Positions 54,780 to 64,000 of a DNA stretch of 64,000 nucleotides are shown here, piece after piece; the stretch's first letter is position 1; every line of letters starts with the position of its first letter. The stretch comes from Heracleum sosnowskyi (taxonomy: Eukaryota > Streptophyta > Magnoliopsida > Apiales > Apiaceae): NCBI GenBank assembly GCA_030848705.1, contig CM061243.1:122784674-122848673 (forward strand), in the 5' to 3' direction. Under the pieces are notes generated by a model. The model saw nothing but the letters and a program-made list of their open reading frames with translations, did not search any database and was not told the DNA's origin. The translations under genes and the position numbers were made by a program.

Positions 54780-56275
54780 TTACTTTCCTCCATTATTAAA
54801 GATTTTAATGGAAAAAATATTAAAATTGTATATTTAGTTTCCTCCATTAACAAAGATTTAAAAGACAATTGAGATTTTTTATATCCTATAAATTCAAATT
54901 TAAATAAGAAACTTTAATTTTATTGAATTAAAATTGAGAAAGGAAAGAATATTAAAATTGTATATTCTGTTTCCTCCATTAGTAAATATTTAAAAGAAAA
55001 TTTATATTTTTCCTATCCTATAAATTCAAATTTATATAAGAAACTTTAATTTTATTGAATAAAAATTGAGAAAGAAAAGAATATTAAAATTGTATATCAG
55101 TTTCCTCCATTAGTAAAGATTTAAAAGGTATTTCATATTTTTCTATCCTATAAATTCTAATTTAAATAAGGAAATTTAATTTTATTGAATTAAAATTGTA
55201 TATTTAGTTTCCTCCATTAACAAAGATTTAAAAGACAATTGAGATTTTTTCTATCATATAAATTCAAATTTAAATAAGGAACTTTCATTTTATTGAATCA
55301 AAATTGAGAAAGGAAAGAATATTAAAATTGTATATTATATTTCCTCCATTAGTTAAAATTTAAAAGACAATTGATATTTTCTCTATCCTATAAATTTGAA
55401 TTTAAATAAGGAAATTTAATTATATTAAATTAGAATTCAAAAGCTCTAAAATAAATAAATAAATAGTTAAATTTAGTTTCTTTTATTAGTAAAGATTTAA
55501 AAGACAATTGAGATTTTTTTCTAAAATTTAGACCTCATTAGTAAAGATTTAAAAGGAAATTGAGATTTTTCCTATCCTATAAATTCAAATTTATATAAGG
55601 AACTTTCATTTTATTGAATAAAAATTGAGATAAAGAAGAATTTTGAAATTGTATATCAGTTTCTTCCATTAGTAAAGTTTTAAAAGGTATTTGATATTTT
55701 TCTATCCTATAAATTCTAATTTACATAAGGAAATTTAATTTTATCGAATTAAAATTGTATATTTTGTTTTCTCCATTAACAAAGATTTAAAAGACAATTT
55801 AGATTTTTTCTATCCTATAAATTCAAATTTAAAAAAGTAAATTTAATTTTATTGAATTGAAATTGAGAAAGAAAAGAATATTAAAATTGTATATTCTATT
55901 TCCCCCATTAGCTAAAATTTAAAAGGCAATTGATATTTTCTCTATCCTATAAATTTTAATTTAAATAAGAAAATTTAATCATATTAAATTAAAATTCAAG
56001 AGCTCTAGAAAAATAAATAAATAATTATATTTAGTTTACTTTATTAGTAAAAATTTAAAAGACAATTGAGATTTTTTATGTCATATAAATTCAACTTTAA
56101 ATAAGGAACTTTCATTTCATTGAATTAAAATTGAGAAAGGAAAGAATCTTAAAATTGTATATCAGTTTCCACATTAGTAAAGATTTAAAAGACAGTTGAT
56201 ATTTTTCTATCCTATAAATTCGAATTTAAATAAGAAAATTTAATTTTATTGAATTAAAATTCAGGAGTTCTAGAA
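54780..56275. repeat. AT-rich tandem satellite with higher-order period
   Basis: Monomers of about 131 bp, some about 108 bp, share ATTAAAATTGTATAT, TTTCCTCCATTAG, AAAGATTTAAAAGACAATTG, CTATCCTATAAATTC and GAACTTTCATTTTATTGAAT. Monomer starts are at about 54818, 54951, 55083, 55190, 55321, 55640, 55750, 55880 and 56150. A marker block (AATTCAAGAGCTCTAGAAAA...AAATAAATAA) recurs at 55434, 55994 and 56256, and the TGTATATCAG variant at 55083, 55640 and 56150, so three or more monomers form a unit of about 510-560 bp. Confidence 0.85.
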
Positions 56276-58020
56276 AAATAGATAAATAGCTTTCGGACGA
56301 TGTGAGAGCTGCTGGGATTTTCCTTTATATATATAAAGATATATATATATATATATATATAAATAGACTCTTTAGGTCTAGTTCCTCAGTTAGCTCGAGG
56401 TCACCGATGACGTCGATCCCAGATTTCATAAACCAAGAAGAACATAGTTATGAAAATATTAGTCAAGATTTAGGTAATTGGATATATATATAACAATCTA
56501 TATAATTTATCTATAAAATTATAACAATTACTCACTTCTCCTTAATAAGTCGTCCTCTCGTAAAGGTTAAACACATTTTTCTTATTAAGATCGAACTCCC
56601 AAATTTTTATACATTGAATATTTGTTTTACATATTAATTTTCATATTAACATGCTCCTTTCTAATGAGTCGTTTTCTCGTTGAAAAAACACCTATATAAA
56701 TTCGCACTCATATTTTATTTTCAATAGAACTTTTAATTATCTATGTATTACAAACACACATTCAACTTTTGATAGAACTTTTTTTAATATGTATTTCTTA
56801 TTAATTCAAACACTTTTACTCTATAAATTTGAAAATCTATTTTATCGATAGAACATTTAATTATATGTCTAACCTACAAATTGACAAAGTCGAGATTCGC
56901 GGCGGCGTTATAATTTTTTTTAAAATCTATATATAAAATTACCCTTTATTCCCCTTTATAAATTCGAACACCTATTCTACTTCAAATCAAACTTTTATTT
57001 ATATGTCTTCCTTATAAATTCGAACTATTCTTCTCGATAAATTCGAACACCTATTCTACTTCTAATAGGTTAAATCATATTTTTTAAATTTATTAGTATT
57101 TAAAATTCAAAAAATCTAGAAAATTAGAAAAATAGATCGAGACAATCTTAGAGGCGCCACCTAACCTCCCGCGTATCCTCCTTTATATATGATATATTGA
57201 TAATAAAGATAAATAAAATATTTTCAAATATTTAATATTAATAATTGATTTTTTTTTAAAAAAATGAATGGAAGCAATTTAAGAGCCCTCTTGTCCTTTA
57301 CATAACTATGGCCTCGTTTGTTTCCCAAGTTTTATGAATCCGAGGAACCAGGTTGCACAATGTTAGTTCCTTGGAAATTAAAAAGCATGTGTTTGGTTAA
57401 TGAGTATATAACTGATTGAGAATAAAAATAATTTACTTATACAGATAAATAAATAAATAAATAAATAAATAATAAAAAGATATAGATATGCTCCGTTTAC
57501 AAGTATATAAATTAGAAATGAGAAAAAGGAATCTAAGGTTAACCTTAGGAAATTTCCTAAGATAACATAGTTTTTTAGTATAAATTTTTAATGGTAATTT
57601 TGTAATTACAAATTATATTCTAAAAGTACATTAGTACCCTCGTGTTTTAATATGAGATTTGAGTATAAACTTAGGAAATTTAGGTGATGTTGACCTTAGG
57701 ATTCTGAATCTCATTAGAAATTATATTATTGCTACGTTACATCAAATCAAAAAATAAAATATGAAAATTACAAAATTATAAAATAACTTTTAAGATGAGT
57801 CATTATATGTTTGTTTATATAATTTTACTCTATTTTGAATAGTAAATAACAGAAATAGAATATTTTATTTTAAAAAAGTCGAATAAACATAAAAAGATTT
57901 TTTTTTTTGACGATTGTTGATTCAATAACCCTCTTTTAGACATAAAACTCATGACAAAAATATTCCCCAAACCTCCTCTGAAGGGTATAAGCATATAGTT
58001 ACTTACATACATATATAGCC
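56276..58020. other. Spacer with simple repeats
   Basis: A (TA)n run lies at about 56326-56361 and an (ATAA)n run at about 57445-57475. A GGCCTCGTTTGTTTCCC-type MITE-like start is at 57312. Otherwise the DNA is AT-rich with no gene. Confidence 0.4.
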
Positions 58021-58240
58021 CTAATTTCTCAATCTTTCTTCATTCAACTAATCCCCAAAACCCCCAATTCTCAATTCCACCGGTATTCTTCACTACTTCA
58101 CCTCAATTTCCATTTCACACACACACACACACACTATTTATTTATATTTATCTCTTTACGAATATATGACATTTTCTTGATTTTTTGCAGTTTGCTATTA
58201 AAGACTCAAACTTTGAGTTATAATTCACAAGAAAAGAGCA
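58021..58240 (+). promoter_or_regulatory. eIF3j leader region
   Basis: Contains a CT/CA-rich stretch with an (AC)n run (58115-58133). A TTTTTTGCAG acceptor ends at 58190, 50 bp before the ATG, suggesting an intron within the 5' UTR. The TATA box is not certain. Confidence 0.4.
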
Positions 58241-61200
58241 ATGGAAGATTGGGGTAATATTTTTTTACTTTTTACTGAACTTTCTTGGTGAAAAACATTT
58301 CATCTTTATTGAATTTTATGCATGAAATGCTCAAGTTGCAAGATTTTATAGAATAATTGTAGGCTATGTAATGGAAAAGTACTGTGATTGTGAAAGATTT
58401 CGTATCGAATTTAATTTGAAAGTTCCATTGGAGTCGCATTGTAAAGGGCTTAAATCGATTTGTCTACTATAGGATTGTACTCTTTATGGTGAAAGAAACA
58501 ACTATAAAATTCATTTCTTGGTTTTTTTAATGTGGTGAATTTTGATACAGTAATTTTTAATATGTGGGCGATGGTTGAAATAAATCTTGGTTTGGAATTT
58601 TTTTTACCAAATGAATCTGTGGGTGCTTAAGTATTGTGTTTTTTTAATGTTGAAACACTGTTGTTCTCTGCTACAACTCGGGTTACTTGTAGTTGCTATA
58701 TATTTCAGTGGTAACTTTTATAGATAGTTGTAACATAGAGTCGTGTACTTGCCTTGGGAAATTCTGCAAATGGTTGTGCTCAAGTAAATAAACCTGTTGA
58801 GTTTTAGATTATTGGGCAAACGTGCTGAGCTTGCCATTTTCTGTGGTCAAACTATTATGTAGTGAATGAAGAGCAAATAAATGCGAATTAACTGAGTTAC
58901 AAAGCTCACACTGTTTAATCTAACATCACTAGCCCTATTAGCATTGGAGTCTTGACTACCGACTAGTTAATTTAAATTGTTCTCACAGAACTTGAAAGTA
59001 ATATGTCTAGGTGTATGTGTGAGTGTGTAGTGTACACGTGACACGCGCACACACATATACACAGCAAGAGTTGTAGTATAACTATTCTATTAAGTAAAAG
59101 ACTATATCTCCTGTAGAAGACTTCTAATCCATTCTATTACCTAAGCAATATGTTTTATACTCAAAGTAGCGACCAGTAAATTACCTAAAGCCTAACGTAC
59201 AGTGAATTTCGATGGGACCTAAAAGACAATTATTATCTGCCGAGTCATATAAGATATAGTTAAAATAATGTAGTAATGATAAGATGAAAACAGTAACACA
59301 CCTCTAGTTCTATAATCTGCCACATTATTGACTCTGGAACGGCCCTCAACAATATGTGATATTGTTGGACTAAAGTTTATGTGTTTATAGTGAATTAGGG
59401 ACCTATATATGACTGTGTAAGATATTGGCAATGCGGGTGACGTATAAAATACTTGTTCTATCAATTTTTGAGATTAGTTTGTTAGAGATATGTTTCATTG
59501 TTCCTGGGGAGTTTATGTCTTCTGACAATTTTTTTAAAATATTATCTTATTTTTCAGAGGATGAGCCTGCTCCTCTGGTCCTGAAAAAGGAAGTAGTTAA
59601 GAGTCTGTGGGATGATGAAGACGTTGATGACAATGATATCAAGGAATCTTGGGAGGATGAAGATGAGCCTTCTCCGGTAATTTTGTATATATTTATACAA
59701 GGCAGAACCCAAAAATTATAGAGTACTAGAGTGTTTAGCATTTTGTTGTTCTATGTTAATCTTGGCCATTAAAAAAAAAATCAGGTTTCTAACGAGTGTA
59801 TTAGTAATCTGATGAGTGTATTAGTAATTTGATGTTTATCTGGTGTATGTGCTTTGACATTTTCTATATGATGAATGTGTGGTGTCTATTTGTATTTTGT
59901 ATAAGTGTCTGTAATAGTTATGCAGAAAGTCTAATTGTATTTTGTTCCTGTAGAGTTTGGTCGAAGGTCTTAATAATCAGTTGCATGTGGTTTTAATAAA
60001 ATATGATTACTTAACGTTTGCCTCATGTGGGAGCTTTGACCATGAAACTCTTTTTGATTATTATCAATCAGGAGTATTATTAAGAAGACTGATTTATAAC
60101 AAATATAATATGAGTAGTTCTTTATGTAAATATAATCTTACTACTATAAATACATGTATGTTGGATAATTCTGATTTTCTGAATATTTATGACTCTATAT
60201 TCTCTATTCAAACTATTCTTCATAAAATAACTACAGCTATATTTTAAAAGTAATACTAACACTGGTAAGTTTGTACATAGCTGATTCCTGGTAATTATTT
60301 GTGCAAGTATATAGCTCTAGACTTTTTCTTGTCTGTAATAGATGATATCATCTTAAAGTTTTATGTATGTAAAATGATGTTACTGATTTAAGCTTCATGC
60401 TTTGGAATATTCTTCCCTGTCATCCTTTTCTTATCCTCTTTATCCCTTCTCTGATATTTGTCCGACATCAAGTTAAGGTTGTATCATCCAATTTCTTTTT
60501 GGTAGTTTTAGTTTTCTAATTTAAAACATTTTATTTCACTGAGAGTAGTTTGGGAAATGGTATTTGATTTTTGCATGTATACTAATGAAGTGGAGTGTAT
60601 ATATATTTGTCCTATGTTTATTATCATGAAAAATCTTCTAACTTTATCATCAGGTGCCTGTGTCCGATCCACCGGCTGAAAAGCCGCCAAAGAAGACTGT
60701 AGCAAAAGTTAATGACAAGAAAGGAAAAACTGCTGAAGTAGTTAAGGAGGAACCACTAGATCCTGTAGCAGAAAAACTTCGACAGCAAAGGTTACTGCTG
60801 CATATTTGTTTTTTGTTAAATTAGTTCATGCTTTAGTTAATAAATTTCCATTTTTAATCCGTAGATGTGAGGAATCACTCACTGCATAATGTGATTGTGC
60901 AATAATATGCAAATCTAAGGGTGGTGTTCCGATTGTTAATTGGAAGGAAATGGGAATGATTTGGAAACCTAGGGGTTATATAAGGAATGACTTACCTGGT
61001 TAATGGGATTGAGGTTTCTATCCCAATACATGAATTACTCAGCCAGGCACAAATACATGGGAATAAGATTCTGATTCCCAAGAACCAGATTGATATATGA
61101 TAAGAAAAGAAAAGTATTATGATGTTCTGTTGGAACTATCTAGTATTTATGGACTGTTGACATATGTAGAGGAGTTCTGTTATGTCGTTTATTCAGCTGT

Positions 61201-62354
61201 ATTGATACCTTATTGTACAGGAGTTATTTGGTCATGAGATGGTCGGTGTACATGGCTGCTTGGTCCATGAAATTTTTAGTCATCTCTCTTACTCTTACTC
61301 TGCTGCTAGCACAAGGATGACGTTTTGAAAAAAAGAAGAAAAAAATCTCTGGTTAAACTTCAAATTTTGTGGCAAATAGATTGCAAAATGTGGGTTTTTT
61401 TTTTTTTTGGGGGGGGGGGGGGGGGTGTTCCGGTCTTGCATCTTGTTTATACCTCTTTTTATGATCAGGGTTATAGCATGGTGGCTTTCTGTATTTTTCA
61501 TTTAAAAATAATTGATTATCAAACAGAAATGGCCATCGTCTATGGAATTTTCTTTTTACTTGATTGAACCCTTAATGTGCAATGGAATTGTGTAGATGTC
61601 GTGGTTCAAAATTATGACTTATCACCTTGCAATCATTTATGTTCACCTTGCAATCATTTATGTTCGCCATTGATTTTATGTCATCCATAACAGGCTTGTT
61701 GAAGAAGCAGATTATAAAAATACTGCTGAATTATTTGGTAAGAAAGGTGGTGATGACAAGTCTCTTGATATTTTCATTCCTAAATCAGAAAACGATTTCT
61801 TAGAATATGCAGAGCTCATTTCACTTAAACTTCGTCCATATGAGGTATGCTGATTATGGTTTCGTGGTTCCCAGTTCAAATAATGGTTGAGTAGTTTATT
61901 TTTTGACACGAATGGCTCTTTATCTTTAATTCAGAAAAGTTTTCATTATATTGGCTTGCTCAAATCTGTGATCAGAATGTCAATGACATCTCTGAAAGCA
62001 TCTGATGCAAAAGAAGTTGCGTCTTCTGTCACTGCCATCGCAAATGAAAAGCTAAAAGCAGAGAAAGAAGCTAATGCTGGTAAAAAGAAGACAGGTAATG
62101 GTTATTCCTCCTCCCTTCACAGTTAACGAGCAATACAACCCGTCTTCCCACTGAGCAAGATATTTAGTAATTTTGGTGCAGAAAGTCAGATTTCCATGTT
62201 GCATCTCATGATTCAATACAAACTCTGGCTTTACACGTTCTGTCTTTGTTCTCGTACAGGTGCAAAAAAGAAACAACTAATTGTGGATAAACCTGACGAT
62301 GATGCTGTTGTTGGCAACTTGGATTCATCATATGATGATTTTGATTTCATGTAA
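58241..62354 (+). CDS. EIF3J: Eukaryotic translation initiation factor 3 subunit J
   Basis: Complete gene of six exons: 58241-58253, 59558-59676, 60654-60790, 61694-61844, 61935-62094 and 62260-62354, all GT-AG and in phase, giving 224 aa, the usual plant length. eIF3j is the loosely bound eIF3 subunit that sits in the 40S decoding centre and mRNA entry channel and influences start-codon selection and subunit recycling. The acidic N-terminus (MEDWEDEPAPLVLKKE, SLWDDEDVDDNDIKESWED) is the classic eIF3j signature. It is followed by VKEEPLDPVAEKLRQQRLVEEADYKNTAEL, the helical core (FLEYAELISLKLRPYEKSFHYIGLL, ASDAKEVASSVTAIANEKL), and an acidic end DDDAVVGNLDSSYDDFDFM. The first coding exon is only 13 bp. 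Fragments of this gene lie at 24.1 and 48 kb. Confidence 0.95.
61394..61425. repeat. T-run followed by G-run in eIF3j intron 3
   Basis: About 15 T are followed by about 17 G. The length should be treated as uncertain because such runs are prone to slippage in replication and sequencing. Confidence 0.7.
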
Positions 62355-63983
62355 CTTTTCGGCTGAATCTGCTGTTACTTTGCCAATTTGAGCTGAAGAT
62401 GACATCAATTTTGCAATTACAGTGTTGTACGAGAAGATCATCCAAAGCCTTTTTCTCTCAGAATTTGGAGATTGATAACTGTCATATCTAGAATCCCTCT
62501 CTTATTTTTCTTTCTTGTGGTTTTCACAGAATGTTTACTTATTTGTTCAATTATGAACACTATAGACCGTATCTATGAATTAGCACTTAAAATTACCTGA
62601 GTGAGATGATCCTTCTTTGCTCAGTTATGAAAGTCTTCAGCTTTTTGTAACTACAATCAAAATTTAGATTTCATACAAAACTGAGACGAGATATAAGACC
62701 TTAACCATTATGATTTATGAATCAAAATTTAGATTTCATACAAAACCGAGACAAGATATAAGACCTTGACCATTTGAAATATATAAGACCGGCAAGATAT
62801 AAGACCTTAACCGCTTACCATTTGTTGCATCTTTATAAATCAATCAAAAGTAATTTCAAGCTTTATATAACCTTTCATAAGTCGTAAGTGTGCTTTATTA
62901 CCGGTACTTTGTTAGAATAGAAGTAGAGTAGTGTAATCAGTTCATACAAGCTGAGTCATGACTTATACATCTAAATGTGAAATTTGGTAAATTTATATGG
63001 ATAGATACAAAAGAAATCGTTAATATATCCCTAAAGGTCTTCTATGGTGTTACTATTATGCATGGAGAAACTTGTGTAAATTAAATTTTCCTACCGAAGT
63101 ATCACTTTTGTTCTTATAAGTTTCTATCATGATCACTATTGATAGACAAGCAGTCTTTGATGCATAGGATTCAATATTGTCGATATTTAAAGGCATGTAT
63201 TACGTACTAAGGGGTCATTTGGCAACTATTTTTATATAAATGGTTAATATATCTGAATGAACAAAATTTTGAATTCTGAATGAATAATATTGTTTGGTAA
63301 ATAAAATTTTATAATATCTGAATGATATTTTATATTTTTGAAATTTTACTTATTTGTCACATGTTATTTAAAATTTTATATTTAACATTACAAATTACAA
63401 ATTAAAATAATATATTTATGATACATAGTACTCAATATTAAGTATTTTTATTCAATTTAAAACTATTGAAAAACAATAAATTAATTCAACTATAACATTC
63501 ATAAATAAAATATTATTATTAAAAATAAACAAATTAAAGAGTCTTGTTGTTGTTATGCATAGCACGTATGAGTAGTGAGTTTGTAATTGTTTGTTTACAA
63601 AGAAAAAAACAGCATGTATGGAAAATAATAAAATCAAAGGATCGCTTGAGTATTCAAATTTTTTCATGAATCATTCTGCCAGAAATTTGAAACTGATCGA
63701 TTTAGTGATGTATGATTGATTCAGGTGGAACAAGATCAGAGCCAAACAATTTTAATAAACAGAATGACTCAGCTAATTAAGTTCAGTCATTAATCGTAAC
63801 ATTAGACAGAATCCTAATCCCTTTCTATTAAGAAAAGACAGAACTCTAATCAGAATATACATTGACAATAACTAATTAATTTAGTATCCCAGAGACGCAT
63901 GTGGCTCTATATATATCAGCTCTGCTTGTCCTAACATAGTCTTTGTTATCTTTTAGATTGTACAAACAATTGTTTTGGATACA
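62355..63983. other. eIF3j 3' flank and spacer
   Basis: Probable 3' UTR to about 62600. Then a direct repeat of about 58 bp (ATCAAAATTTAGATTTCATA...GATATAAGACCTT) lies at about 62658-62705 and 62720-62767. A MITE-like stretch at about 63208-63330 begins GGGGTCATTTGGCAACTA and holds repeated TCTGAATGA motifs. No gene is recognised. Confidence 0.45.
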
Positions 63984-64000
63984 ATGTCGTTAACGATTTT
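63984..64000 (+). CDS. Possible gene start at window edge
   Basis: An ATG at 63984 (MSLTI) lies about 75 bp downstream of a TATATATA box (63909-63916) and a CT-containing leader. Only five codons are in view, so neither the gene nor its reality can be judged. Confidence 0.25.

Noticed and set aside
1..64000. CRISPR arrays, operons, bacterial-type promoters or ribosome binding sites
   Set aside because: The DNA is plant nuclear; the regular repeats found are minisatellite and satellite DNA, not spacer arrays.

Overview
The window is nuclear DNA from a flowering plant, most likely a eudicot. The evidence is introns with GT-AG borders and AT-rich spacers, a chloroplast-targeted RecA, an F-box/SKP1 pair, PAT1 and eIF3j with plant-type exon structures, a telo-box/site II promoter over a snoRNA cluster, and plant LTR, LINE, hAT, Stowaway and Helitron repeats. 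The species cannot be fixed from the sequence.

Layout. 0-0.7 kb: first exon of chloroplast RECA1 (minus). 1.4-2.4 kb: AT-rich Helitron-like repeat. 2.6-6.1 kb: an F-box gene, a truncated importin-alpha-like pseudogene (minus) and a short SKP1-like gene. 7-14.7 kb: a nest of LINE and Ty3/gypsy fragments, including a gag-only stretch broken by Helitron-like DNA and a PR-RT piece joined head-on to an inverted integrase end. 15.8-18 kb: a nine-exon importin-alpha-derived ARM gene whose repeat tryptophans are all replaced. 18-25 kb: repeat and gene fragments. 25.05-32.87 kb: the complete PAT1 decapping-activator gene (minus, five exons, 790 aa). 33-38 kb: a foldback element, an Au-SINE scrap, an RTE-type LINE and an LTR with a tRNA-Asp primer site. 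38.8-39.5 kb: a Pol II promoter followed by three box C/D snoRNA candidates, two of which I match to the U33 and U51 families by rRNA complementarity. 40-52.2 kb: a duplication zone with a dead hAT element between two copies of a 0.7 kb block, and broken intron-containing copies of PAT1, eIF3j and an unidentified exon. 52.3-56.3 kb: AT-rich repeats, a complete short Helitron and a tandem satellite with a higher-order period. 58.24-62.35 kb: the complete eIF3j gene (plus, six exons, 224 aa).

The intact genes are not an operon. Several do share RNA themes: PAT1 (mRNA decay), eIF3j (translation initiation) and snoRNAs (rRNA methylation). The most unusual features are the snoRNA cluster, the repeated scattering of PAT1/eIF3j fragments around their parents, the importin-alpha relative without its NLS-binding tryptophans, and the satellite that seems to have grown from the inside of a dispersed element. 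All identifications come from reading the sequence and recalling families; no database search was run.
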